Of a stretch of 64,000 nucleotides of DNA, positions 1 through 11,390 are shown in pieces (positions within the stretch are counted from its first letter, which is position 1; the number at the start of each line of letters is the position of its first letter). Origin of the DNA: Parapristionchus giblindavisi (lineage: Eukaryota > Nematoda > Chromadorea > Rhabditida > Diplogasteridae); contig CALSFV010000026.1 in the NCBI GenBank assembly GCA_943737045.1, forward strand, positions 682,001 to 746,000, read 5' to 3'. Below the pieces are notes generated by a model. It did not search any database. It worked only from the letters and a program-made list of their open reading frames with translations, and was not told where the DNA came from. The position numbers and the translations under genes were made by a program.

Positions 1-1600
1 GAGTGCAGTTCTTGTTTTTATAATTAATTATGACCACGAATAAGTAGGAAAAAAATATTTCGTTGCTCTCACATCTTCCCAAATACCATAATCTGACCAG
101 TTTTGATGTTTAAAATGAACGTATGAGCTCAAATCATTTTTATTTATTTTTCTAATGCACATAAAGTGAAAGTTCAGGCAATTCTACACATTTTGGAAAA
201 AAAAATTTTTAAAAAAGGATTCGAAATAAGTGAACTAACTGCCTACAAACAATTGTCCAACAATACTATGGTAATGTCGTACATTGGGCCATTGGGCGTT
301 TTGGCACTAAACTCAATGAATAACTAACTTTAGTGTCCAATTTATATTTTAAACATTTCTAGTTCTCTTAATAATTGTCATGACGCAAAGAAACATACGT
401 TTAACAGTTTATTAACCTTTATCAAGCACATAACCATTAGGGAGGGAATGGTTGCCGCTAAACGACAGATTAGTCTGGGCGTGCTGAGGTTCCATACAAG
501 GGGCATAATTATCTTCATCTTCTTCATCTTCTGATCAGTAATTAAGACGTTCTTCAGAATCAAAGCCGCTACACTTGATCCTTTTCGAATAGTGAATCAT
601 GAAACAGAATTGAGAAAAATTAGATAGAGATAACCCACGAAGTCCTCGCTCAATACTTCGTCAACAATTGCTTGATGATAGGCATACCACTCCTGACTTG
701 CCTATAGTCTTCTAGGAGGGGATTCTTTCACGCTGTTGATGTTAATTCGGTAAGAGTAGAACAGACGAACGAGAGATGGACCGCTCACAACCGAGACAAA
801 CGCAAAGAATTACGTAAAACTGACTTTTAAATTAAACGACATTAAAAATTCAAATGACAGATCACATATCTGACCTAACTCTACGTACCGTAATCTGACA
901 ACACTTCTACCTCTCTTCCCTCTTCTCCTTCTCTATTTATTTCTCTTTTACTTTTTTTTTTATTTTTTATATTCTTTCACTTCAATAGTCCTTCATATGA
1001 AAATTCTCGTATCAATTTCAACCTTTATCTACATTAATTCACAACAAATCTCATTCAAGTTCAATCTTTATTATATGTTTTCATGACAAATAAATTATTT
1101 CTTTCTCTCATAACTCGTCTCATGCGCGAAACTTGACCATTCTCGAAAAACTGGTCAGATTTTTCAAATTTTGAAACTGGTCAGATAGCGACATTGTTGG
1201 GGTTTGAAAATGTATGCTACCCTTTCTTCATGTCTAAGAATGAATGGCGAAACACAAAAGTACCTAGTCACAGAACACACTTCAGAACATGATTTATAAT
1301 ATATTTATTTACAATATATTGATTAAATCTAAATTTAAAAATGAAACTAACTGATTGACATTATATTCTCTTTGTTCACTTTCTTCATCACTATCGAGAC
1401 CATTCAACTTTCTCTTCTTCTTCTTCAAATGAATTGATGAAAGGGCCGGACGAGCTGTTACTCTGAAAAAAAAACAATAAATAAATGAATAAATAATAAA
1501 TAAATATCATAATAAACGAATAACCATTTAATCATTCATGCTTCGGGTGTATTCACTATTGTTCCTTATCTAGTGATGGATCAACATCTATCTTATTCCT
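1..1600. other. AT-rich stretch with no gene recognised
   Basis: No exon series, RNA gene or complete mobile element could be supported here. The sequence is AT-rich with a pyrimidine run near 900-980. Near 1140-1210 the motif 'ACTGGTCAGAT' recurs, resembling the repeats of the MITE at 1661. Any open frames are short and have no splice or family support. Confidence 0.5.
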
Positions 1601-1660
1601 AATTCATCAATGAACCAGTCACATTCCCCTTTCAGATCATTCATATCCAACTCCGATATG

Positions 1661-1863
1661 CATAGGTCGAAAAGTATGTTACAAATCACCAAGCCTGACC
1701 GGATTTTGAGCCAAAATTTCACAAAAATCGAAAAACCTGACCGGAATTTGATTCAAAATTTCACAAAAATCGAAAAATCTGACCGGATTTTGAGCCAAAT
1801 TTGACAATAATCGAGAAACCTGACCCGATTTTGAAACCCGATAACCTAGCTATTCGACCTATG
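1661..1863. mobile_element. hAT-like MITE (CATAGGTCGAA termini), 203 bp
   Basis: The ends are inverted (CATAGGTCGAAAAG... and ...CTATTCGACCTATG). A perfect 8-bp target duplication, CCGATATG, lies at 1653-1660 and 1864-1871. The interior repeats a 'CTGACCGGATTTTGA' motif three times. Eight-bp target duplications are the hallmark of the hAT superfamily. There is no coding capacity, so it would be mobilised in trans. A partial relative sits in an intron at 40813-40964. Confidence 0.85.
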
Positions 1864-1968
1864 CCGATATGGCAACAACTTCAGTAATGCACGTTTACGT
1901 AGAGCAAACCAATTCATATAAATATATTCCAATGAAAGGATCTCTCTACCAGAGATCATAAAAACTAA

Positions 1969-2375
1969 ACAAACTATAGACAAGAGCCCGTCACATTCCC
2001 GTTTCAGATTATTTTTATCCCATTTAGAGATTATGTTAATTCCAGTATATAACCGAAGACAAAAAACAAATAAATATGAATATAATCCAACGAGAAGGTC
2101 TATCCTAGTCTCTTTCCAGTATGGTCCATACAACATCAAAGTATTACCATACCTCTTCTCTCCTCCTTCTCCTTCTTCTCCCTCTCTTTCTTCTCCCTAT
2201 CCCTCTTCATCATCAATAGACCTCTTCTTTTCTCTTCACCTCCAGTAATATTCTTCATATCCTTTCCTCTTCCTCCTCCTCCTTCATGTCCACCTTCTCC
2301 TTCATTTTTCTTCACACGAGGTTCACCTTCTTCCACTTCCATTGTCTCCTACAACATCAATCAATAATTAGATAT
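1969..2375. repeat. segmental duplication copy A (partner at 24424-24826)
   Basis: This block is nearly the same as 24424-24826. Both run from 'ACAAACTATAGACAAGAGCC' through a pyrimidine-rich tract to an exon-like end near 2348. The differences are small indels and point changes, mostly in the low-complexity part. On the minus strand the tract encodes Lys/Glu-rich sequence in one frame. A second matching block is 3120-3660 against 25262-25745, so the whole locus appears to have been duplicated and then reworked by insertions. Confidence 0.8.
2150..2348 (-). pseudogene. candidate terminal exon of the RRM gene, charged tail
   Basis: On the minus strand a splice acceptor (TTGTAG) precedes position 2348. 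Translated in the frame starting at ATG 2342 this gives a Lys/Glu/Arg/Gly-rich tail. That frame does not continue the phase of the upstream exons at 2581-2666 and 3647-3701, both of which end in phase 1. In the matching phase a stop comes after about nine codons. Either the protein ends there or the locus is degenerate. The duplicated copy at 24591-24786 has the same conflict. Confidence 0.3.
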
Positions 2376-2580
2376 TTATGTAATGGTTCTGCAAAAAGGC
2401 ATAAAACATAAAAGCATAATTTATAACATGGAGAATTCATATATTCTAATAATACGTATAATATCCAATGATAATATCATACATTCATTCAGTACAGTAA
2501 CCTTTTACCATAAAATTCGTCCTGCACCGAATACTTTGCAAATACTGTATACCAATCAATCTATCAATCAATAATCTTAC

Positions 2581-2666
2581 CAATTCCGAGTAGATAATTC
2601 TCGTCAACGTATTCAATGTCACCAGCGTGTCGCAGATGGAGTGTACACGTTAGGGGCATCTCGAAA
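2581..2666 (-). pseudogene. exon-like segment, product not recognised
   Basis: The segment is bounded on the minus strand by a TTTGCAG acceptor and a GTAAGA donor. One frame is open for 28 codons and reads as an ordinary globular exon (ends ...VDENYLLGI). It lies between exon-like pieces of an RRM protein but its phase does not match the preceding one (3647-3701). It may belong to another gene, or the locus may be decayed. No family recognised. Confidence 0.3.
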
Positions 2667-3077
2667 CTGCAAATATCGATTGATTATGCCATTTTCACAA
2701 ATAAATCGATTAATTGATTAAGAATATCGAAAATATCACAACCAAATGTGTACTAATGATCGGTCGGTGTACATCAAAAGAGCAAACAGTTATATCAAAT
2801 GCCCTCTTTAAGTATTAAAATACCAGAGTAGGAAGAACAAATTTTGTCAAATCCAAACGTTAGCGCAGGCCAGGCAAAAGCATGTTTCACGAAGGAGATA
2901 AGTGCAAGGGGATTGACGATATTCAATCACATATAAAAATAGATCATAAGACATATAAAGATCTCTCACCATATTAGAGATAGAACGAGATGAATCCAAT
3001 GACCGTCGATCGAAACACGAAGAAACTACCGAGCTGAAGAATAAAACGGTCATCTGACTGATCAATAAGGCATGAGG

Positions 3078-3213
3078 TGGAATGAGAACCGATGAAGAAT
3101 ACCGACTGGGTGATAACCATGTGCATATGAGAGACAAGCTCTAATGAATAGACAAAGTATGCAAATGGTTATCATCCAGTGGGTTATTATTGATCGGTTC
3201 TCATTCGAGTGCC
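3078..3213. mobile_element. small MITE, copy 1 of 3
   Basis: Inverted ends (GAATGAGAACCGAT... and ...ATCGGTTCTCATTC) and inner inverted pieces (GATAACCAT / ATGGTTATC) enclose about 130 bp. Related copies are at 25255-25370 and 44648-44780, which share the core 'GAATAGACAAAGTA' in direct or inverted form. The 25-kb copy is part of the segmental duplication. The 44-kb copy is an independent insertion. Confidence 0.6.
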
Positions 3214-3646
3214 ATAGTGCCATCAATAACACTACATATTGTTTTCCCTAAAAATGTAGCAAGCATCTTGTCTCTATCTAAGATGAAATAAACTATAAAT
3301 AATCATGAGGTAGCAAAACATGAGATCACCGGGTTAGAGATACGATGAAGATCCCAATTGGCGATGATGAGAGAGACCAAAACTACGTCCAATCATTCAT
3401 TTTAATGATTCTATTAATGTTTAGACTAATGATGGGACGTTTTTTGGCAATGTTACATTGTTTATGAACATCCGAAAGTTTAAAATAAGCTAAATACAAA
3501 ACCAACAATATTTCTAGTCGTCTTTTGCAGTTTCTTCTCCTCATCCGAAGCGTTTCGATCGATCTTAAATCATTCCACAATAAATGTGTCAATAATTCGT
3601 ATTCTTCGATATGAATCAATCAACAAATCAATAATCGTCTTCTCAC

Positions 3647-3701
3647 CTTCTCTTCCATCCTTCGTCCTCGAGTGACGATCCTCTTCGTCTACATACGTCA
3701 C
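3647..3701 (-). CDS. exon 3' of RRM domain, charged linker
   Basis: This minus-strand exon has a CCAG acceptor and a GTGAGA donor. It continues in phase from the RRM exon at 4251-4325, and the join completes the beta-4 strand of an RRM (DIRVTYVDEED). The rest is charged (HSRTKDGRE). It is probably part of an RRM splicing-factor-like gene. The downstream exons do not join in phase, so the gene may be decayed. Confidence 0.4.
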
Positions 3702-3862
3702 CTGGAATACGTTCAATTATTTTTCAGGGACATTTTTAAACTCTTTTCAAGATTAGTTATTAATTTATTTAATTATTCAACTAATTAGCTGAAAAATTCA
3801 TTATTCGATTCATCACATTTAATATTCCTAACATCGATGAAAAGGTATCACTAAGCTATGAC

Positions 3863-4054
3863 CATAGGTGGGCGCGTGAAAACGAATATTTTTTGCGCAC
3901 TGCCTTGCCTTCCCATTTGAGACATGCGCATAGCCTTTCCTCGCAAAAATCGGACAACTTGCAGTCGAATTCGTCAAAAAATAGCCATGCGCACAGCCTT
4001 GCCTCACCCTTCCCCGGTTTGCGCACAGCCTTTCCCCCAGCGTGCCCACCTATG
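3863..4054. mobile_element. hAT-like MITE (CATAGGTGGGCGCG termini), 192 bp
   Basis: The inverted termini are CATAGGTGGGCGCG and CGTGCCCACCTATG. A perfect 8-bp target duplication, GCTATGAC, flanks the element at 3855-3862 and 4055-4062. The interior is a degenerate repeat of 'GCGCACAGCCTT'-like pieces. A full relative with its own 8-bp duplication is at 38448-38651 and a truncated one is at about 27100-27153. Non-coding. Confidence 0.9.
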
Positions 4055-4250
4055 GCTATGACGAAGGCCCTCTTCTCAAAGCCCTGAAACACGACATCAA
4101 CTGGTAAACCACCACATCATGCAAGTTCATTTAGGACCATAATAGGAATGTAAATGCACTGATAGAAATGGATAATAGTAAACCAAAAGTAGGAATTGGT
4201 GCGGCTAGATTCAGTTTTACAAATCAATCAATATTTTGTCAATAACGAAC

Positions 4251-4325
4251 CCTGATATCTCGTCCGTCCAACTCGAATCCATTCATCCACTCCATCGCCT
4301 TCTGCGCATTCTCAGCGAGACGGAT
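4251..4325 (-). CDS. RRM-domain exon (second half)
   Basis: This 75-bp minus-strand exon lies between a TTTGCAG acceptor and a GTTCGTT donor-like site. It encodes the alpha-2 to beta-4 part of an RNA recognition motif (AENAQKAMEWMNGFELDGRDIR), of the type seen in RBM39/U2AF-like splicing factors. It joins in phase to 4898-4977. The segment that would carry RNP1 (beta-3) is not visible between them, so either a short exon was missed or the RRM is incomplete. Confidence 0.5.
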
Positions 4326-4464
4326 CTGCAAATGAATTATGGTATTTAATTACAATACTATGAGCACTACAGGAGCTGTGCAAGCAATTTAAGAACAATC
4401 GTCCTGATAACTCTATAAGAGTGACGTATTTAAGTACTTTTTTAAATAAACCAGAGATTGTAAT

Positions 4465-4694
4465 AATACATTTTCGCCCCACCCACAAACTATTGTTTTT
4501 GTAAATTATAACCTTACCCGAAATTAGAACAAACCCGACCCTATCTACATCTCAAGAACTCGGAACTGACCCGACATGGGATGATTCTTACTAATCTCGC
4601 TCTTCCGCATATTCCTAGATGGGTTTCAAGACTCGAAACTGACCGCATCGACAAAAAAGTGCTCACTCACAATGTGGGTGCTCGAAAATGTATG
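4465..4694. mobile_element. hAT-like MITE (TACATTTTCG termini), 230 bp, older copy
   Basis: This is homologous end to end with the element at 33012-33242. Termini are AATACATTTTCG... and ...CGAAAATGTATG. The flanking octamers ATTGTAAT and GTTGTAAC agree at six of eight positions, as expected for an old insertion. It lies in the intron between the two RRM exons. Non-coding. Confidence 0.75.
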
Positions 4695-4897
4695 GTTGTA
4701 ACCAGACCAGACGAGAGCTTTTAACTTGTTCTTGAAATGCATCACTCACATAGACTTTAACTTCAAGTAAACTACAAGTGAGAGAACATTTAACGAAATG
4801 CATTACAGTATACCACACTACCTTAAGTGGGTATACACTTAACTTGTAATTCACTTAAAGCAACCTTAAATGAGAGAATGGTCGAATCGTATCATAC

Positions 4898-4977
4898 CTT
4901 ATCAAGTCGTCCGAAGGGATCAATAATGCCCGCGAGAATGTACTCATCGATATTAGTGATGAGACCGAGAGCAGGGC
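4898..4977 (-). CDS. RRM-domain exon (first half)
   Basis: This minus-strand exon has a TTTGTAG acceptor and a GTATGA donor. It encodes beta-1 to beta-2 of an RRM: RNP2-like 'LGLITNID', then 'ILAGIIDPFGRLDK', the alpha-1 helix and PFG turn typical of RRMs. The next exon (4251-4325) continues in phase. The combination suggests a splicing-factor-like RNA-binding protein. No N-terminal exon could be connected with confidence. Confidence 0.5.
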
Positions 4978-5589
4978 CTACAAAGAGATCAGATTACGGT
5001 AGATCAATCAATAAATATCCAATATATCGATATATGTCAGATCCATTGATTTCACTGATTTCATCTTGATAAGTGCTAATTAACTGCTAAACGGCTAAAC
5101 GTCCAATAAATATTACAGCCCGATATAGTCAATATTCTATATGTAAAAACACAAGTACAGGTATACTGTATCTAACAAATCAATCCATAAAGTTATCGTG
5201 CATCTCCAGGAATGGGAAATAAGGGTAACATGGTAAGCGATGAGATTAAAACAAAAAATCAAGTCCAAAATCGGAAAATCGGAATTTTCTCAAACATGGA
5301 GTTATGAAAACTTATGAAACTTGGTATTCTTATATAACTTTTGATCCTCTATCGAATGGTATATAACATGCCATGAAATTCAAACTTTTATTTTTCAACT
5401 TTTGGTAGATCAAAATTCGATAATTTGGGTTAATTTTTAGGCTGATGTGTATACCACCCCTTACGACTCCAATCATCAAATATGAGTCGCCTAGGACGAT
5501 TTTGAAACATTGTGCTATGCCCCCGTCGACCCCCCTCCGCTGTAATGGAGAGTGCGTTTTAATACAAGTTGCACCCATTAAGATTATCG

Positions 5590-6420
5590 ATTGATCAGCT
5601 TAAATATCGATTAATAATTGCATAATAGGAACAGATCACCATGAGATATAGGCAAATGACCAATATATCAGTTGGTGAATTAAGGAATTCATTCCAGTGA
5701 GGAGAATAACAAATCAAACCATAATCGAGTTGTCCGACCCATTATGTACCGCCAGAAACCGAGATTCAGCTGGTGCGCATGGTACACTGTATAGGTATCC
5801 ATGAACGATGGCAAATCGGTTTCCGACAAACATCATGTCACAAACGTAGTCCGAGGCCTTTGCCAAAAATCCCCCCCCCCCCCTACACATGTAACGTCAA
5901 CAGCTTGCCAACGTTCATGGATACGGCCACTGATCCACACAGTGAAGACTAGACTACCACTATTAATCTAGATTACTACATTAAGATTATCGATTGATTA
6001 ACATAAATATTAGATATTAGATCAAGAATATCGAAAATATCAAAGCCAAATGTCATATCGACTTAAGAGCTGTATACGTCGACGATCAAATGCAGTAATG
6101 AAAACGACTGATGTGAGCTCCAGGAAACCGAGAATCGCAAGGGCAAATGGCACTAATTTCAGTGTAACTAAAACTAGTCTAATACAAAAAATATCGATTC
6201 CCAAGTTAGGATTATCGATTAATAATCGCATAATACGAACACATTACAGCTTGGTATAGGCTAATGAACAATACGATCAATTCCATCCAAAATTTCTGAG
6301 ACCCATCGTAGGAAGAAGTAGACCAACCGATTATGTGCTACCAGAAACCGAGATTCAACTGGTAAGCATGGTGCACTTTTCACACTTCACAAGCTAGGCA
6401 ACTACTCAAAATACTACTTA
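5590..6420. repeat. locally repeated intron units with a short foldback
   Basis: Units ending in 'TACCAGAAACCGAGATTCA' and units containing 'CCAGGAAACCGAGAAT' recur here and again at 9060-9960 and 21505-22000, with the same spacing motifs (GATTATCGATTGAT). A short foldback (GTATCCATGAACG... / ...CGTTCATGGATAC) with a C13 run lies at about 5795-5925. A relative of that foldback is at 9373-9455. These look like diverged direct duplications of intronic DNA. Confidence 0.6.
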
Positions 6421-6660
6421 AACTACTACTAACACTACTAGACTACTAGACCACTAATGGACTACTACTACTCAAAATATTGATTAGCCTTGAGCCTCCT
6501 AATCAACGACAATCAAGTAACTACTGCCAACAAATCATCAAACAGTTCAAGATCTATAGCTAATTCAAAATTTGCGAAAAGCACAGAAAACTCCTCTTTT
6601 TCCCCTTCTTTTCACAATTTTCAAACAACACATAGATCAAAACATCAATAACCCGCTCAC

Positions 6661-6782
6661 CTCAGTAGATCCGCCGCCTCCAGTAGGGTCCTCAACGACG
6701 GTATTACACCAGTCTACGTCGTCGTTATCGTCGGAGTCTCACCTCCACTAGATGACGTCATCGATGAGAGATGGCGTCATAC
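6661..6782 (-). pseudogene. decayed copy of the 'SLKTLL' exon
   Basis: Minus-strand splice boundaries are kept (CTATAG-like acceptor side, GTGAGC donor). The sequence is clearly homologous to the exons at 22228-22348 and 10236-10344. The corresponding frame has an in-frame TAG after an Ser/Thr-rich stretch, before the conserved end (PSLRTLLEAADLLR). The 22-kb copy is open through the same point. This copy is therefore likely non-functional. Confidence 0.5.
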
Positions 6783-7233
6783 CTATGAACAGATAAACTG
6801 GTCAACAATTTAAAGAATCACTAGTCAAATTCCAGCCAAATTCACCAGTCAATCAGTTCAAGAGAAACGTTATTAGAACTGAACTATTTTTTATATTACG
6901 TGGTATATATCAATAGAATACATGGGTTTTCCATACTATCACATCTGTATTTGCTGTCACGGGTGTATAAAATATTTTTTTTTAAAACTATAATTCGCAT
7001 TTAATTTGCGCCCCAAACATATTGCATCGTTTCATCCTATTTGTCACACAATATTACCGCCCAAAAAGTCAAAACCATCCGAACCCCATAGAATACCATC
7101 CGAACCACATGTACCCCCGATCGTTCCCGAGGACCGTCGGGTACCCCCCCCCCTCTCATTAGAGTATTCAGAGGTATGGTACCATGATGATGGTGAGGCG
7201 AGGACGTATAGACCGAGGAGGAGGAGGCCATAG

Positions 7234-8646
7234 AGTACAACAATATGGAAACATTCACTTGTTACTGCTTTGCCCAAGCCTGGCAAAGATCATAGATCAC
7301 CTTCTTCATATCGCCCGATTTCTATCCTTTCCCCTGCATCCAAAACAATGGAGCGGCTAGTTAAAGCCAAATTAGTGCCATATCTTATTGGTAACAATTA
7401 TATCCCTGATTATCAACATGGTTTCAGAAATGGCTCTTCCGTAGTTACTAATTTAATACAATGCGAAAATGATTGGTCATCAGCACTTTCTAGAAAAGAG
7501 GCTGTAGATGTGGCTTATCTTGATTTCTCACGAGCTTTCGATACCGTACCCTTTCCTAAATTAATCGATAAATGTGCATTTTATGGTATTCACGGTTCCC
7601 TGCTATCTTGGATTTCCTCATTTCTGTTTGACCGCACTTTCTCTGTTAGAATTGACAATATTGTATCTGATGTGCATCCCGTGATCTCTGGTGTTCCCCA
7701 GGGGTCGGTCCTTGGTCCGATCCTTTTCATATTATATATCGCAGATATTTCCTCATGTGTTTCTCCGTATCCCAATGTTTGTATTCAAGCCTATGCTGAT
7801 GATATAAAACTGTATGTTTCATATAATAGTGAATCTTTTGCTCATCGTACCTGTCAATTCCAATCTGCATTAGATGACCTTTTCAAGTGGACTGTTCGTA
7901 ATCAATTACAACTTTCTGCACCCAAATGTACTCATTTGCATATTGGTAATCGTTCGATTGTCCCCTCATACTCTATTAATGGCATTCTTCTATCTCCTGT
8001 AACCAATTCGAGAGACCTCGGTGTCTATGTTGATTCTAATAATTTATCCAAATCGTTATCTGTTGATGATCGTATTCAAAAAGCCAATATTGCCCTCCAC
8101 ATATTGTTGAAAGCAATCAATGTTAATTGCTCTGAGATACTTGTTAAATGTTACCGTACCTATATTCTACCCCACCTTGAATTCGCTTCCCCGTTTTGGA
8201 ATCCTCATCTCTCCAAAGACATTAAGAAATTAGAGAAATTCCAAGACAAGTTTACACGTATAGTTTATTATCGTTGTTATCCTTCTCTTTCGTATCCCTC
8301 ATCTCTTCCTTCTTCTTCTGATCGGTTGCGTTTCTTAAATTTACAACCTCTGAAAGCGAGACGAGTGACATGCGATCTTGTCCTGGCAAGGCAGATAATG
8401 CTAGGGGAAGTTAACATTGCCAAGGCCCATTTCTTTTCGTATCGACCCATGAGACCCCGTTCTTCAACTTTTTCAATCAACATCGAATTTACCCGAAACA
8501 CCCCACGATACCATTCTTTTGCACTGAGAACCAGTAGATTATTCGCTAAGCTTCCTAAACATATTATTGAATGTGCATCTACTCGTCATTTTAAACGATT
8601 GCTGTCTCAGTCGTCATTTATTCATGCTATTGATTGTGATCAATAA
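7234..8646 (+). pseudogene. LINE reverse transcriptase, N-terminally truncated
   Basis: About 470 codons are open and end at TAA 8644-8646. There is no ATG at the start; position 7270 is TTG, inside the RT domain. RT motifs are seen in order: 'SYRPISIL' (finger), 'YLDFSRAFDT' (motif A, catalytic Asp), 'SGVPQGSVLGP' (motif B), 'YADDIK' (motif C, catalytic Asp pair), then thumb and a C-terminal region. There is no endonuclease domain or ORF1. It belongs to the CR1/Jockey-like APE-type LINEs but to a different family from the one at 60-64 kb. The frame has no stops, so the insertion is fairly young, but it cannot move by itself. Confidence 0.85.
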
Positions 8647-9050
8647 TGTTTATTGTCCATTGCTGAGTGATCTTTGATCTATGACTAATTCAATATGTCA
8701 TCCTGTTACTATGATGTTGCTTCATGATCATGTTACTTATCGTATTCATAATCTTCAATGTTATATTTCACCATCAAGAAGCCAAGGAATATTGTTAATT
8801 AATATCAAGTGATTTGATTATGTCTTCGTCAAGAATTGCTATTTCTTCATCAATGAATATATTTTAATTCATTCATCAAGAATCAAGGAATATTGATATT
8901 TATCATCAAGGAATTTTGCTAATTGTTGTCATTTTCCCCCCTCCTGTTCTCAGTGCTCCCCCAATACCACCCTTATTACCCGTATCATTAAATTTTTATT
9001 ATTCATATGTACCGTTGCGTGCTCGACACGTAGATAAATATATATATAAT
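7234..9050 (+). mobile_element. 5'-truncated non-LTR retrotransposon (LINE) with 3' UTR
   Basis: The element keeps only the reverse transcriptase part of ORF2 and its 3' UTR. Homology to RT begins about ten codons before 7270, just after an in-frame stop at 7231, so the 5' truncation is near 7234. The 3' UTR (8647 to about 9050) contains several 'ATCAAGGAAT'-type repeats and ends in an AT-rich tract. It sits between two copies of the local intron repeat. 5' truncation is typical of target-primed reverse transcription. Confidence 0.75.
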
Positions 9051-9975
9051 TATCACATACAAGGAATGAAAACGACCGATATGCACTAAAGGAAACCGAG
9101 AATCACCAGGTGAATTGCGCAGTTTCTACACAGCGAAAACTAGTCTACTACAATTAATATAAGTTGCACCCCTTTAACAAGATTATCGATTGATCAGCTT
9201 AAATATCGATTAATAGTCTCATAATGGGAACATATCACAAGTTGATATAGGCTAATGACCAATATATCAGTGGGTGAATTAAAGAATTCATCCAATCGAG
9301 GGGAATTAAAAATCAAATCATAATCGTACCACCAGAAACCGAGCTTCAGCTGGTACGCATGACACACAGTAAGGGTATCCATGAACGTTGGCAAATCTTC
9401 ACTACACTTGTGACGTCATGTTTGTCGGCAGACGGTTTGTCAACGTTCATGGATAAGGATTCTGATCCACACAGTGAAGTTTAGACTGCTACTACTATTC
9501 TGCATTACCACAATAAAGATTATCGATTGATAAGCGTAAATATTAGATAATTGATCAAGAATATCGAAAATATCAAAGCCAAATGTTATGGACCATCAAA
9601 TGCAGAAACGAAAACGAAAGATATGCACTCCAGGAAACCGAAAATCACCGGATGAACTGGCGCAATTTCCACACCATGCAAATCAGCCTACTACACTATA
9701 GATATGTAAACCACCTCTTTAAGATTATCGATTGATTCACATAAATATTGATCGCCAGGTCAGTGTGACTACAACTATTCTAATACTAAAATATCGATTC
9801 CCAAGTCCCAAGTTACGATTAACGGTTAATAATCTCATAATCCGAATATATCACAACTCTATATCCGAGGCAGATCGCACGAAGAAGTTGGCCAACCGAT
9901 TATGTACTACCAGAAACCGAGATTCAACTAGTGCGCATGGCGCACTTTCCACACTTCACTACTCAAAATACTACT

Positions 9976-10086
9976 TAAACTACTACTAATACTACTAGAC
10001 TACTAGACTACTAATGGACCACTAATATTCAAAATATATATTAGTGGTCCATTAGTAGTCTAGTAGTCTAGTAGTATTAGTAGTAA
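9976..10086. repeat. near-perfect hairpin, about 50-bp arms
   Basis: A run of 'CTACTA' units followed by 'ATGGACCACTAATAT' is mirrored almost exactly after a short AT-rich spacer. The duplicated relatives of this region at about 6410-6470 and 21990-22050 have only one arm. The inverted arm is therefore a later addition, such as a templated inversion. Confidence 0.7.
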
Positions 10087-10235
10087 CGACAAATTTTAAA
10101 AAATCACATCAAGCCACTCAAGACCTACCCAGTTTCTAGTTCAAAATTTGCGAAAATCAGAGTAAACTCCTCCTTTTTTCTTCTTTAGGCAAGTTTTAAA
10201 CAACGCATAGATCACAAAATCAATAACCCGCTCAC

Positions 10236-10344
10236 CTTAGTAGATCAGGCCTCCAGTAGGGTCTTCAACGATGTGGAGGGCGAACAGAGAACGGCACCTC
10301 CCTCAGCCACCGCATCCTCCTTTGATCTACCATTCTCTTGAGAT
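10236..10344 (-). CDS. exon of an unrecognised acidic protein (SLKTLL exon)
   Basis: This minus-strand exon follows an ATTATTCAG acceptor and has a GTGAGC donor. It encodes about 34 residues, polar and acidic at the start (SQENGRSKEDAVAEGG) and ending PSTSLKTLLEA. A TGA then follows where the paralogous exons at 6661 and 22228 continue with AADLLR. It continues in phase from the exon at 10526-10629. Either this is the last coding exon or the stop is a lesion. No family recognised. Confidence 0.45.

Positions 10345-10345
<1 letters not shown>

Positions 10346-10379
<34 letters not shown>
10346..10379. repeat. ATA trinucleotide microsatellite
   Basis: About eleven AAT/ATA units lie immediately upstream (in the minus-strand sense) of the acceptor of the exon at 10236-10344. 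Confidence 0.9.
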
Positions 10380-10381
<2 letters not shown>

Positions 10382-10525
10382 TGAAAAATAACGAATAGTT
10401 CTCAAGCCTCTTCTACAGTTCATTATAACCTACATAAGGGTGTCATTTTACACTAATTCTCAGTGATCGTATGTGATGCCATGACTAAATTAACAAGAAA
10501 AGAAAAGAAATAACAAAAGTGAAAC

Positions 10526-10629
10526 CTAGATGGTGCGGCACCAGTTACAGTCCAGGCCGATGACGCATCCGACTGGGTCGCTGCGGTCGCGGAGCTTTCA
10601 TCCTTCTTCTTATCCTCGTCCGATGACTT
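10526..10629 (-). CDS. exon, Ser/Asp/Lys-rich, same gene
   Basis: Acceptor ATTGCAG and donor GTTTCA bound an exon of about 34 codons. It starts with a KSSDEDKKKDESS acidic-basic run and ends SAWTVTGAAPSR. It lies between the exons at 11034-11291 and 10236-10344, and joins the latter in phase. The low-complexity charged composition suggests a nuclear protein, but no domain is recognisable. Confidence 0.4.
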
Positions 10630-11033
10630 CTGCAATAACTACTTCATATAATAATACTTAATTCATATCAAGTGATGACACTGGATGAAGGTACTTCATA
10701 CTTCATGATGATTATGATACATCACATATTAATGAATAACTAGTAACTAGTTGATGATTTAGTAATTAAATGACATTTTCAATAAATATAGAGGGATATT
10801 TAGTCCAAAAAGAGGAGAAAAAAACTAAAATACACTTTATCAAGATTAACTAAGCAGTGTTTCCACTGACTCTGAAGTGTCATAAAAGGGGATCTTCTTT
10901 CTTAATACAAAACGCATAAATCTCATCGCAAATCTACTAAATCACCTATAGGTATGCCAAATAGCTATTTGAGAATAAACAAGAAAGTGTATTCCACAGG
11001 TGCGCATGTACACCTAATGAAACCCATTCTCAC

Positions 11034-11291
11034 CTTGTTCGCAGTCTGCTTGCCTCTTGACCTCCAACCTTCTTGGCAGTCTTGACAACCTTATCAGACG
11101 CCGCCTCTGCAGTCATCTTTGACACCTTCACTGCCACTGGTTTCATCGTCTGAGATGGAGACGTCTTCTTCTTCACCGTCGGAGTCTTGGTCTTGGACGC
11201 GGCGACCATCTTGGGCGGTTTGCAGAATATAGTAGGGCGACCCACGCAGCTGGATCTTTCGCGTCTTCATCATTACGAAGCACGAGGCTGC
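11034..11291 (-). CDS. exon with acidic linker, possible frame lesion
   Basis: The acceptor is CTTGTAG and the donor GTGAGA. Two frames look coding in different parts. The first 25 codons of one frame read like a structured domain (LVLRNDEDAKDPAAWVALLY, reminiscent of a BAH-type fold, weak). A second frame reads a typical acidic linker (SDGEEEDVSISDDETSGSE). A third is open throughout from an internal ATG. Switching between the first two needs an indel, so this may be a pseudogene or the frame may be misread. Confidence 0.35.
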
Positions 11292-11390
11292 CTACAAGGG
11301 GGGAGGAGATTGGAAGGAGTTAGGATATGAATGATCAAAGATCATAGTTCAAAGATCAAAAATCAATTTCAAAGATCAAAGATCACTTAC

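Noticed and set aside
2136..2342. Lys/Glu-rich minus-strand frame as a confident exon of the RRM gene
   Set aside because: Its phase does not follow from either upstream exon; kept only as a low-confidence candidate.
3828..4092. Frames on both strands across the 192-bp MITE
   Set aside because: They arise from the GC-rich degenerate repeats inside the MITE; the 8-bp target duplication explains the structure.
7006..7286. Short frames just upstream of the truncated LINE
   Set aside because: No splice sites or family match; the RT homology starts only at about 7234.
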